DNA from: Cyanoderma ruficeps | Taxonomy: Eukaryota; Chordata; Aves; Passeriformes; Timaliidae | Length of the DNA: 64,000 bases | Reading direction: 5' to 3' | Assembly (NCBI GenBank): GCA_008694505.1 | Contig: VZDJ01000594.1 | Span: 13,104,026-13,168,025 of the forward strand | In this document: positions 24,601-37,857 of the stretch, piece by piece | Layout of the letters: every line of letters starts with the position of its first letter | Position numbering within the stretch: position 1 is the first letter of the stretch | Made by a program: the position numbers and the translations under genes | Notes under the pieces: model-generated | Databases searched by the model: none | What the model was told of the DNA's origin: nothing | What the model saw: only the letters and a program-made list of their open reading frames with translations

Positions 24601-27600
24601 GGTCCTGGCTTAGCTTATTAGCCAATGATGGACCCAGTCACTGATTTATACCTGGGACCCGGAATCTGGTCCAAGTCCAACTTTTTAGTCTTCTTTTTCC
24701 CCTTTGAATGGACTTCAAATTAATTTTAAATCCTTTTCCACTGAGGGACAAAAAGGAAGAGATAGGTCAGGATGGAATGGTAGAGGAATTAAAAAAAAAT
24801 ATTAACATATTGTTGGCACATATGAATGGGGGGAAATTGTTGAGGTGACCCAAACCATAAATTGAACCTGAACTAGCTACTTATCTGGTTGCTTTACCTT
24901 GTCCCCATCCCGAATGTGACAATTGGTTTCAGCCCACAGAGAGATTTCATCCCATACTCCCTGCTGGGATTGGAAATGCTCCACTAGGTTTGATGCCTCA
25001 GTACTATTCTATTAATGGGAGAAAAGTGTCCCTTCCCCTTGGCATTACAGATATGTGACAGTCACAAAAAACTACTAGTGTTTTTATTATTTAATACCAT
25101 TATTTTCCAAGATAAAAAGAAAATATTTGGCAATTCCATGCTTGTTGGTGCTGTGGTTTGATCTGGCTCCCCAGAAAAGTGGGAGCTATTCTTTGGATTC
25201 TGCAAAGCCTCCTGGGGTGAGGGGAAATTGGTGGCTCTTTGGGAGCTTCCTGGAATGTGAAATGCTATTTAGCGCTGGCTTTATGTCCTCAGAGACTTGG
25301 GAACTCCGGTGTCTCAAAGGCCTAGGGAATGCCAGGGAAGGGTGGATAATTAGATGGGTTAAAAAGAGGAATTCATTAGAAGCATATTCAGATCAGAAAC
25401 TGCAAGAGAACAGTTATTTTCTTTGCCTTATTATTTACATGAATGTTGAGAGCCAGTGGAAAAAACAGACCATCTCAGGGCTGGATACAGGCCTAGCATA
25501 GTCAGGGTTATGTTTTTGTTTTGTTTTCCACCAAAAAACTCAACACCCCTATTTTCTCTTCTTCCCTTGCAGTGAAAGAAATTGAACTCAACAAAGAGCT
25601 CTTCACCCTCCAGCTCTTACTGTCCCACTGATTCTTTTACAAAGTCTAGGTGCCAGCAGGAGCAGGGCTTCTTTCACAAGAATTATTTGCCTAGTCGCTG
25701 GATGGTTGTACATCAGATCTCCCCCACAACATGGGAAATGAATGGTGATGTCTAATCTTCTCAACATTGAAGTGAAAAGACCCTGCCCTAGGCAATCAAT
25801 TTGTAGTAGAACAAGGCTTATGGTGGGAACAGTTGTGAGAAATCTCAGGTTCTTCTATGCAAGGTGCATGGATGGCTGTAGCCATCAAGGCTGAACAAGG
25901 CTTGGAGGGAGATCAAAATGGCAATGCTTTTCCCGTATGTTGAAGGACCTGACATTGTTCTCTGCAACTCTATGAGACTGAAAGAAAGGGAGAATATATT
26001 TATTTGAGGGTTTCACCCACATGACTTCTTCAGTAAAAAGTAGGCATCTGTCTTGAATCTGTTCAATTTATCATGAAAGCACCAAGAAAAATGTTTCCTG
26101 GTTTGAGAAGAATTAATGCTTTTTGTATACAAAAATCCATCTTCTTTTTTTTTCCAAAAAGGAGAAGAAAGTTTATTTTCTCTCCAGTTTTCTTGGGTGG
26201 ATGATCTCCTGTGTTTGCTGTAGGCTGGTCATTGCCTTTGTCCCCACTAAGACATGAAGCACCAACTTGAGCCAGATTCTTTCTAGGGACCTCATGAGAA
26301 TCACTGAGCTGTGTTATTTCTTTATATCATGAACTGAGAATAAACTTTGGCCTCCAGTTTCTAGGTCTGGAAGTTTCACCCCTGTGCAGAGAACTGCATG
26401 CCATCTTAAACACATTATAGTCTTGGTTACTGCCTTATCATCCAAAAGAATCTTCATGTCTTTTGATCTGGATAGCTTTTTGGAGGTATTTTTCTTTTCC
26501 TGTTCTTCTCAGTACGTGACTACTCACAGTATCCTGACAGCACCTGTGAAGGGAAACCCTTGCATTGTCCTTTAAAGTCCCAGATGAAGGTCTGTAAAAT
26601 AACTGATTGTGGGTCAGTGCCCCTGTTCAAATGCTTCACCACTTTGTTCTCAGTGTCTTCTAAACTGGGATTGTTATTATATCCAAAACTCAGACTAGTA
26701 AAATGAGAGGCCTGGGAGAGAATGAGAGAACTTTATTATCTTACTAATTTCTCAATCGTTTAATTCTGTTTTCATGATTTAAATTGTTGATTGGAGTTGG
26801 AAGGCAGATCAGCTCCTACAGCTCCAAAAGTCCTTTAACTCCCCTTGTAGAAAAGGAAGAGCCCATAGGTAGATTATCCACTGTGGCTAAATTTGTGTCC
26901 ATTGCTGCATCTCTGAAGGTCTGTAGAGGGTTTATCTGAAATCGAGGCTATTTCACATAAAAACAAAATCTGCGGGTGAACTCCTATTAAGTAAAATGGA
27001 AATCAATCTTTGAGGCTGTCTGAACTCTCTGGAGTCTTTTTGGTGATCAAGGGGGTCACTTTTGCCATATGGAAACAGATTTATTGAGAGGAAAATAAAA
27101 CACATGCTTGCAAAAGAGAGCAGAAGTCCTACAACACTGCACACACAAAATGTTCTTCTTTATATATAAAAAATCCAGTCATGAAACCAGTTTGAACTGA
27201 CAATTTTGCATGAGAAGCCAGTGCCACTAATCACTTGCAGCATAAAACTAAAAAGAAAAATTTGTAGAGGAGTCCAAACTCTGTTCCGTTACAGACTTTG
27301 GTGGTTCTTTTGTCCACTCACATTGCTTTTTCTGGGATCACTTCAGCACAATTAAGAACACTTCCTTTGACCTATGCAATTTATATCAAAAAAAATTTTG
27401 GTTATAAAACCAAACTGAGCACAATTTCACTTTTAAGAATTAAATCCTTCAATTACCCATGTACAAATCCTCAGTAAAGGTTTTGGCTTTACTGCTAAAG
27501 CCTTTATAACCCACAGAGGAGAGCCTGCACATAAAAACCCATGAAAATTAATGAACATGGACTTGCAGCAGTGAGAAATTTGGAATTCCTGTTTCTTGGG

Positions 27601-30600
27601 AACTTCCAGCGTGTCAAAACTTATTATTCTAAGCTGAAGCAAGTACTTTCAACATAATAAATTTGCATTTAAAAAAAAAGGATTTTCTTATAATTTCTGT
27701 AAAGAATTGCCAATACCCCAATCATTTTTGAATAGAAATCATAATGGAGAACTACCTATATTGAAATGTTTCCTTTTATTTTCTAGATTTAACACACATG
27801 CTCCATTTGCCTGAAATTCAGTTAATACTGGACTTCACATTTTGTGAGGGTCTCTATTTTGACTTTGTATTTAAAAGGCCAGAACCCCCAGGCTTCCCTA
27901 CAGACTAAACTTTTCTGTCCAAATTACATTTCTCATGCAGCACTAGAGTCACATGAGTATCAAACACAGCACATAATTCCAGCCAAGCCAAGTGCATGTT
28001 ATTTCTTGGGAGGCAAGTCTTCCAAAGGACTATGGGTCCATAGTAGTGAGAACAAAGTTGCCAATTCCACAAGGCAATGCTCAAATAATGAAACTAAGCT
28101 AAATACCATGGTGAACCAAGGCTAAAAAAAGTAATTATTTTGTATAAATATAAAGAAAAAAATATTCTTTTAAGAACCTGGGTTGTGTTTCATTTGGATT
28201 GCAACACTCCATTTTGCATCATTCCCACTGTGATTTTTGAAATTCTTCACTTTGGAAAATCAGTCTGGTGAAAATTGCCATTCCTGTTGGAACCTTGCAC
28301 CAGTGTAAGCAAACACCATCTCTGCTGTTGGTACTTACCTCACCCCCTGCAACAAGGACAAGCACAATCCATTGTTCACTGAATCAACATAGGCAGGAAC
28401 AAAGCAGCCAGAGGAAGTTAGGTGATATAGCCAAATGTCACCAGTAAAAGTACGTAGGGTTGTTAGTCATCTAGAATGACTTTTCTTTCTCACCCTCTCC
28501 CTGCCAGCCCTACCCCTTTTCTGCTGACAGATAACAGCTATCCTAAATGTTGTGTCACTCCACAGCACATTAGCAGGAGTTCCACTCATGTAAGGGGATG
28601 ATTCTCTCATATAAAGAGAGAGGAGACTGAAACCAAAGATATTTCTGAGAAAGAACTGATCTTCCCAGTGTACTTGCTGTGTTACGGAGCAAGAGATTAC
28701 AGTTGCAGTAGACACATGTTCCTATTTTAGCCAGAATTTGAGCTTCCTGTTGCAGTTCAATGATCATCTTGGGGCCAGGTCCCCAGCGGGTACAAAACAA
28801 AGTAGTTCCTGCTGCTTAAATAGTTTGAAATTAGAAAAAAGTCCCCTGTCCTGTGGTATTCATTGCACTTGTTCCTGTTATACATTATACCCACAATGCA
28901 TTCAGCATTGCCCTAAATGCCACCCGTAAGGCTCCCTGTCCTAATCCAGCCCGCAAAGTCAAGAGCTTGGGAATTGAATAAAAACCGAGTGTGCAAATGC
29001 ATTTTGTAGGTCACAGGAAAGACGAAAAAAGAGCACAAAGAGCACATTTCAGTTTTCCTTGGTGCTTCTGGCAACCTTCTTCCCCTACACATCATCATTG
29101 AAGAGACAAAACCCAGGCTCCCCGTTGAGTACACAAGAAAGGAAGACTTCCCTTGTGCTTTGCTGTGCTGCAAGCTGTAAATTTCTGAAGAGCTCTGCTA
29201 TAATCTTTTACAGTCTGCAATCCCACCCTTCAGCTTAATGAAATGGAATGGTACAAATGCTCTCTGGACATTTCGCTGCTGACAGTTACCCAAGGTTTGT
29301 TTCAGCTGTTACAATATGGCTATTTTATTGTCTTTTTTTTTTTCTCTTGTACAATTTCATGACTAACTATGTGTAAAATGGAAGGAATTTGACTATCCTT
29401 TCTTCATCCAGTTGGACACAAACTGGACTGGTTCCTTTAACTCACTTTTCAGCTGGCAGGGCTTGCTTTCTATTTTCTTTTAAATGTCAGAAAAGGTTAA
29501 ATAGGCTCTTCAGATCTGCAATAGATTTGGAAGATCTCTGGGGTAAAACCTTCACAAGAGAAAGAGTTTATATTGGTTCAAACGACAAACTCAGGTTCTG
29601 AAACTGGAGGCAAGTAAAACAAACGCACAACTCACATAAAAAAACACAGCATTTGTTTTTGCCCAATATCATAATATAATGAAATCTTTTGAATGGTTTC
29701 AATCTCTTTAACTGTCTTGTTGTTTAGGGATTTTTCACTGTTGTTGTTTTATTTGATTTGATTTATATTACACTTACATTTTACAGTTGGAAATACTCAT
29801 GCAGATCAGGGAGCTGGACATGAGAAAGTGACTCCCACTATTTCCCTGTGTTTGCCTGGTATCCTGCTTGGCCACAGGAATTGAAAAGGGGTCAGGGCCC
29901 TAGCTAGCTTGCCTCATCTCTTCTTCACTTGAAACAGAAAATAAACACAAACACTGGGTCTAAAAACTTGAAGGAAAGTTGGCGAGATTTCAGCTTTAAC
30001 AACTCGCTGAAAAATTCAGCATTCCTCACACCACTGAAACACTAACATCCCAGCTCAGCATTTGCTTGGCAGATACAATCTTTAGCTCAGGTAAAGGGCA
30101 AGGAGAGAAGACGGTAAAATGGTGCCTAAATCCATAGAGCTGTCTATCAGACATACTATCTCAAGATACTTTAATTTTGAGATAAGATGGGACAGAAAAA
30201 ACAGTATGCAGAGATTTTGAAGAAAAATCCACACTAGAGGACAGATACACTTATATCAAATTTCTGCTGATTCAAAAATAGCTTGTCTTCTACTGCCAGC
30301 TACATGCAAGGACCTTACAGATTCAGGGTGACCATTGTTTTAAGATTCTTTGGATGCATCTTCTCTTGTTTCTCACTGCCAATATTGTTCATGAGGAAAA
30401 AGAGAGAATTTGGCCAGTGAGTAAAAGTTCTCGTGCAGAACAACAAGTCTGGATTTGTTGCACATGCCCTGGGATACTTGGAGTCAGAAACTCAGAACAT
30501 GGCAAGCATCTCGTGAGACAATCTTCCCTGATAAATGGACCAACTGCGAGTGTACCCCAAAGCAGAAGGACCTTTTCTTCTGCTTCAGGTTTCCCACTGC

Positions 30601-33600
30601 AAATGGAAAAATTCAGGTGGGACATTGAAACTGGAGAATCCCCTGATGCCATCATCAGTAACTGAGGTTACTGATAACTGGTAATCCCTGCCTGCTTTGT
30701 CCTGACCTTGCTATGGAGAAGCCAACCCTGTGTCCTGACTCCAGACAGGAGCAAGGGTAGGATGTGGTGGTGAGAGCACAGGCATGTCTGAGCAGAGAGA
30801 TCACGTTACCACAGTGCTAAGCCCCTCACCTCAGCACTCTTTCCACTGCCAGGATCCCTTCCCAGCACTCTCCTGCTTTGAGAAAAATGTGAAAAGGGGT
30901 TTAATTGGCCTCAGGCCTGTTATCAGTTGCGACAGCAATGATCAGAAACAGGGGCCATTAACAGCGCTAGTATTTAACTCAGACATTCTCTTACGTATGG
31001 AGAGATCCCTGTCTGTATGATTAATGTCATCTCAACATATTCCATTAACAAAAATATGAAGTGCTTTGATTTTTTCTCCCATGTGACTGACAACATAAAC
31101 ACGTTGTCAAAAGTATGAAACAGATGGTAAGGCACTTAGGAAAGTTTGCTACCTTTAAAGACACTGGCCCTCGGCAAGCACTTAAACCACCACAGGTAGT
31201 AATTGAAAGAGGGCTGTCCTTCAGTTCCAGAGTGAAATGGAGTGAAACACGGCCACTGCATCCTTCATCCAACAGTAACTCTGCATTCCCATGATGGTTT
31301 CTAACGAGAAGCCACACTTTTATCTGAAGCTGGTGGTCTATCAGTAGAGAATGGCACAAGGAGCAGAGGATGGGCAGAGCAACAGGGTGGGACAGAAGCA
31401 GGCAGGGAGAAGAGCTCCAGTACATATAGGAAGGAAGCTTGCTACAGTGTCAGCTTTCACTCTTGAATCACTTACAGCTGCCTTCTCCATCCTTCTTTGC
31501 AGGGAAGTATGCTCAATTTCCATTTTCTACACAGTAAGCCTTACATTCTCACCTGACAGTATCCTTGGGTCTGGCTGTCTTGGCAATCAGACTACTCTTT
31601 CTCATAATTTCCTAGAAATCATTACCAGTTTCACACTCCCCAGTGTCTATTTTCACTTTTGGGTCTTTCAACAGCTTGACTAAAAAGCGTTGATCAACAT
31701 CAACTCAACTCCCACAACATGAACTAATTATTTCTGCAGAGCCCGCTGCAGAGACCATGTAGAAAAATCTGGAGGGGACTTTGTCTTCCCTGCTGCTACC
31801 TGAGGGAGTTTCAGATTTTGTTGTTCTCCTCATCTTCCTGTGACATGGACTGCCTTGAGCAGCCTCTTGTTCTAGCAGCTGGTATAGCTTGCAGCACATC
31901 CAGGGCTAAAAGCTGGTAGGGTTTGCTAAAAACTGGAAGAGATTAAACTATTATGAGAAATCTGAAGGACCCCTTTTCCCACTTCTGTTTTTTACTGTGT
32001 AAGCTAAGTGTTATCCTCATTCCCCTAGCTTTGCAATCACTTTATGAAGACATGCATTCAGAAGTGGGTTTGTTCAATTTCCTCTGAATTATTTCCCACA
32101 AATATTCTTGTCATTTTCTCATTCTACTACTATAAAGTCTTTAAATATAAGGACTTTTAAAATTCTGAATAACACTTGAATGAGAGTTTTCTAGTGCTAA
32201 TATATTACTATAATTTTTTTACTATGCATTTTTTTAAGGTAGATCTTTCATCCCCAATGGAGATATGGTGACTTTGCATAGAGTAACTTGAATAATTGAG
32301 CATTTTTTCACGTACAGGCACTGTCCTGATACTTTTCTTCTTTGGCTCCTACTAGTGATGAACTGCCTGAACGTGTTTCAACCCTTCTGTTTGCCCTCAG
32401 ATGGCTATTTACTCACTAAATAAATATTGACCAAAAAAGGGAAGTTATATATAAAGTAGCCCAATTAACGAAACATGGAAGAAACACCATGAAATCAAAC
32501 CTTGGGCACACTTTGGACAATAGGTCTTGTCAAACAAATTTGATGCCATTCTGTAAGGTAAGCTATTGTTCAAGTCTGACTCTAAGGCATAAGTTACTTA
32601 AAGCTAACAGAAAAAATATTATTATTCCCACCTACCTATCCTCTCTTTGCCATCCTACACCCTTTTTTAGAGCAAGGTGGCAAAGATTTATGATTTGGTA
32701 TTTAACAACTAAGAGCCAAGAATGGTCATGGAGGCTAGGCTGTGGGACCTCCAAAATATAGGTATTAATGCAACACACTTCCCCATCCTGAGAAAGGAGC
32801 AATGTTGCCATCGCGGGCACAGAAATCCTTCAAAAATTTACCTAAACTTCTAAGTTAGTATGGCTTCCAAAAACAGCAATCACTATCCAGTTACTGCTTA
32901 GCAACACTGATTAAACATTGCTAATAGAGACCTCATTAGAAATGTTGTATGTATGGCCTACTATCATTAGTTTCACTGAATTGCTAGGGCACCATATTTT
33001 GGTTTAAAGCAAATGATCACTGAACATTATATGAAGAAGGAATGAATTCAAAACAGATGGACAGATCTCAAAATTTCAACAAGGGGAAAAGCCTGAATGA
33101 TTCTTTTTTAGTGTTTAGTACTTCTAGTGCTGCTGTTCTAGGTTGAGGCTCATTTTTGATCTGCACTTTTCTCATGGATTTAGTAATGGGTTCAAAATCC
33201 CTGCTCATAAAAGTTAGTCTGTGAAACAAGCACTGCTGGAGCAATGACGTACAATCAAAGCATTCAACGGATAAATTTAAATGAATTATTTCAGTAAAAT
33301 TTTCTAAGAGAAAGGCAGTTCATCATACCTACAGAAAGACAGGTCCTCACCACAGATGCCTTAAGATAGAGTTTAGCAAAAAGATTGCTCATTTTGGTTA
33401 TGAGTACATGCTAAACAGGGCTGATGAATTCATAGGATATGTTGAAAGAGAAATAATAACCTAACAGATGACATTATTACCTCTGCAGATGACATTTATT
33501 GGTGCCAGCTGGTTGCATCCTGTTCTGAATCCACACCTAAAAAAGGATACAAAACCACAATATTTAGTGTAACAGAACCACATGGCTGTTTTGAGTCTGT

Positions 33601-36600
33601 AGATATCCCCTCACCATCAGAGAATTAAAGAAGTCAATCTGTTTAACTAATCACAAAAGCAACTGGGGAGACAAGAGGTGACTTGATCACTCTATAATTA
33701 CCTTCCCAAGGAAAAAATAGCAGTTGCTAAAAACGTCCTTAATTCAGCAGAGAAATGCAGAACAAGAACCAGTAGCTTGGAGTTAACTTAAAACTTGGCA
33801 CATTATTTAACTGGGAAGGGATAAGAATCAGCTAATTAGAGTAATCTGCTTGTAGAAACAAAGAACATGCCTTATTCTCTTGTTCTCGTGTTCCCATGCC
33901 TTGTCTTCTCCAAATAAGACCTGAGCATCTCTCTAGAAAGCACAATTTCATTGAACATTGTTAATGGATTTTATTAGGTGTTGACCAAGAGAAAAACTGC
34001 ACCTAGGATTCATGAACCAGACAGATCAGATAACTCCAATGATCTGGCTTAGATTCAGATGCTTTAGAACTAAGAACTGCCTGGTACTGACCACGGCTAT
34101 GCGAGATGTTTCATAGTACAGTAACATTTCAAACAAATTGTATTTGTCTTCTGTCTATTGCAGATAATCCTCTTGAGGAAAAATGCTTTAAAAGGCATTC
34201 ATTGAAAGTTTGGCTGCCACTACATTGATTGGATCACTGGTAGCAGCCTGTGACAAACCTTGCAAAGTTATCTAGTAAAACTAATACTTACTTATGTGTT
34301 CTTTTTACTTCTTTCTAGGTGAAAAAAGTCTGAAAAGACATCAAGCCAGGTTCTCCTGTAACAGAATTCATGTGGCCACTAGAGCTTTGGACTGCAAACA
34401 TAAATCAAGCCAAACTGAACCTTTAATGACAGTAGTTTTTATCTGATGCTAGTAAGGCCAATCTCTCATAGAAATTACTGTTTTTTCTGTTTTGTCTTCT
34501 TTGGGCTGATGAAAACCAATACCAAATAATTGGCAATTTCAGTGGCATCTTTCTCGACAATATTCATTTGTCTGTCTTTTTTCCTTGCCAAATGTTTGTA
34601 TGTATATCCTGACAGTAACTTCCTGCAATGGAGGAATATGACATCTTGGATTTATCTCATGAAGGGAAAGCTGTGTAGACAGTGAATGGCCTTCTTGATA
34701 CTCTTGCATTAAAATCACCCTGTTGGCTTGGCCCATATGCACAGACACCCCTTTTTTCCAATACATTAATATTTTTGGAAAACCCACATTAGATGGACTT
34801 ATCTTTACCACTGAAAATTTTCTTTGCATTCTCTAGAGTTTCTTGAATTCTCATACCAAGATATGTGTACCTCATCTTTAATATCCTCAAAGTGTTATTC
34901 ATGACCTACTCATTTCCAAGTCATATGAGAAAAATAAAATTACTGATTTCACTGATGTTGTTCCTTCCTAATCCATTCAGAACATTTTGAATTTGAGAGA
35001 GGAGTTGTTTTCTTGAGCAATTTAGTTTTTTCTGGCTGTTTTCCAAAAACTAGGCAATGTTGGATAATCATTCATTTTCCAAATACACCAGTGCATGGTC
35101 AGACTGTGACCTGTCTGTCTGGAATAGCTTGCAGGATGCATTTTGCTATTTTATGTTGGAGATATGACACTAAGACACATCTTCCTTTAGCACTTGTTTA
35201 TAAAAGCACTGTGATACACAGATAAAACTAACCAGTCAAATCTCTTTATTTTAATTATCCACAGCAGCCAGATATGGACAAGTAGACTTCAGGACATCTG
35301 GGGGTAAGAATCAAATCAAACACAAAAATCCAAGTTGTGATTTCAGAAACTCTCATCACTTACAGCCAGTGACCATACTTCCAAACACTGGAATCTTTTC
35401 ATGAATGTCTGAGCTTGTGATTCAGACACAGACAAGATCTGTCCACCCAGATGAAGTGTGCTGATCTCTTCCAGTACAATATGCATCCTGCTAATGTCAA
35501 AGTTGTTTGAAAATACAGTATTTTTTATACATACTAGAAGGACATTCAATGCTTGCATCTTTTGCTATTAACACTAGTATCTTCACCCAGCTGTTAAAAT
35601 TATATTCTCTTTCAGCCAAATGTGTTAGATCTTGACGTTCTCCTAAAAAGAACATATGCATTTTTTTGCAAACTTCTTGCCATTATCAACTCTTTTGTTG
35701 TTGGCTTGGTACTTTAGATGGCCAGAGGAAAATGTTCCAAAGTAACACAGTGAAACTTTTTTTTGCTTTATTTCTCTGGAAAGGTCAATCAGCCAAGGTA
35801 AAATCCGTGCAGTTGTTTTATGAAAAAACTATGAGTTTTTGGCCCTGAAAGACATTGAACAGGACTGAAAACACCACAGAAGCCTGTAGCGTCAGGTTTG
35901 AAAAATATGAGCAGTCAGTTGTGCAAGGAAATAATTCAGTGCCATGTTTTAAAAGGTAAAATCAAAAAATTCTGTGTGCCATATAAAGTTGAAAAGAAAG
36001 TAGAATCCAAAAGGGTTGGGTGACCAGTTTTGAAACACGGTTTGAATAAGATGGATGGATTGGAGCTCGCCGTACTTGGTTCACAGCCAGGAATAATCTT
36101 TTCAAAGCTAGAAGTGCTTTTGATCTCTGCCTACTCCTCCTCATCATTGTGAATCTCCAGGGATACAACCCTACCATGCAATACAAGGGAAAGAAAATGT
36201 GCTTCAGAAGAGGGAGAGGAAAAAGGACAAGGAAGCCAATGAAACAGTATCTGAGAACAACACCGCCGCCTGTAATGACACTGACCTGCTGGTGCCAGTG
36301 GAAGAGTTTTGTAATATTTTTCCAGGTCTGCTCTTGTTTTTTTATACTGGGCTGTGGAGCTGGTTCTTTGACTCTGTACCACCCCCAGCACACTTTCAGT
36401 GGTACTGGGAATGGTTCTTATGAACCTGTGACTTGGAAGTCGACACAAAAAATTTACAGGCCAAAAGTCCTATCAGGCAAAATTGAGCCAAATTGATCTG
36501 ACATCAGTGGAAATAGATACAATGATGAACAGGGTTGTCTGGATCACTATTCCTATCCTAGCTAGGAGATGGCCGTGTTGGAGGTCGAATACAACGTGTT

Positions 36601-37780
36601 TGCAGTGTGCAACAAACCCAGGAAATAATTTGGGAAGAAATAATGGGGTATAATCCATCAATTGAGTACAGCAGAGGGCTCAAAGGGCACACGGTATTGC
36701 TTATGATGGAATGCACACAGCTTAGTTTGGAATGACGTTGCAGATCTGGTTTGAAGTGTCTTTTCTTTCAAGGGCCATCAGACCTCTTAGTTGCACAGTA
36801 CCTCCAAAGGCACCACGGCATTAATTTTGGTTTAGACTGTGCTTGTTGAGAAGGATGTGCCCACGGAATTACTGAGGCTGCAGACCTCTCCCTGGAGGTC
36901 TCTTGTTGTACCCTGTAAACAGTAGAAAATCAGAATGTCCTTCTGGGAGCGTCGCAATCCGGTCATTTCGGGATGCCTCTTCTCTGCAACTCAGATGCTG
37001 CTAAAACTGAAACAGAATCACCACCTCCTGTTGGGTGGCATATCTTATGATGCATGGGAGATTTTAATAAGTTTTTTCTGTGAGTAATATAATCTCCCGG
37101 GACTGTGGATACAGGCTTGAGCCATGGAATAAATGTGGCTTTTTGGGCTTGCACTCGTCCTGAGCAACATTCTCCACTCTAAACCACACCCTGCGCTTGC
37201 TGGTGGGAGAGTATAAACAGTCAGTTGGAAACTTCCTCTGGTTTCTTCCCATTTGACTTAGAAATCCCAGGTATGGAGGTACCCAATGGCACCTCCATGA
37301 CCACCATGCAGACTATTTCTGAAAGTCACACAGCCATGGCTCCAGAGACGCCTGTAAACTGCTGGCTTCCCTGAAGTCATGCCAGGGAGCCAGGCCATCC
37401 GGGGCTATGGGGCTGGGCAAATCCAGGAGGGACACAGACCATACATAATGCCAGTAGATCTTTGCCTGCTGGGTGGTTGAAGGGATGCCAAGGCCCCACT
37501 CAGAGCCCACATACTGATCAGTTCCTTTGCAAGGTTGCTATATTTTGTTCTCCACCCTGCTCCACATGCATACTCATTCATGTACTTCTTGGAGTGTACA
37601 AGACAAATATGTATCGCTTGGGCTTCCCCTTGCTCGTCTCTGCATCACCCAGTCCCACAATTCATGTCAATTCCCCTTCACCAGCTGTTTGCCAGAACAT
37701 TATTAATTTTCCAGAAATGGTTTTCCCTAGTGTTTGTCATCCTGTTGTGCATAGGGGAAAAAAATTTGTAATCTTTTCTG
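21633..37780. other. Long unassigned non-coding stretch
   Basis: Sixteen kilobases with no gene, tRNA, microsatellite array or repeat family that I can name. The longest frames are 124 codons (25127-25501, plus), 143 codons (35962-36393, minus) and 126 codons (31045-31425, minus). None shows a known domain, and most overlap frames on the other strand. A short T-run lies at about 29331-29343. A weak near-tandem CAGATGACATTATT / CAGATGACATTTATT pair lies at about 33465-33501. The 36.1-37.5 kb part is less AT-rich and stop-poor on the minus strand but shows no recognisable protein. Confidence 0.45.
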
Positions 37781-37857
37781 GAAAAGAAATAAAGAAAGAA
37801 AAACAGAAAAATGGAAAGAGGGGAGCAAGGGAAAGAGAGAGAAGAAAAGATAAAAAA
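37781..37857 (+). repeat. Purine-rich tract
   Basis: About 77 bases are A and G with only about five pyrimidines, built of AAAG, GAAA and GAGA words. Long purine/pyrimidine tracts can form triplex (H-DNA) structures. A translated frame over it gives a Lys/Arg/Glu-rich string that is a composition artefact. Confidence 0.8.
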
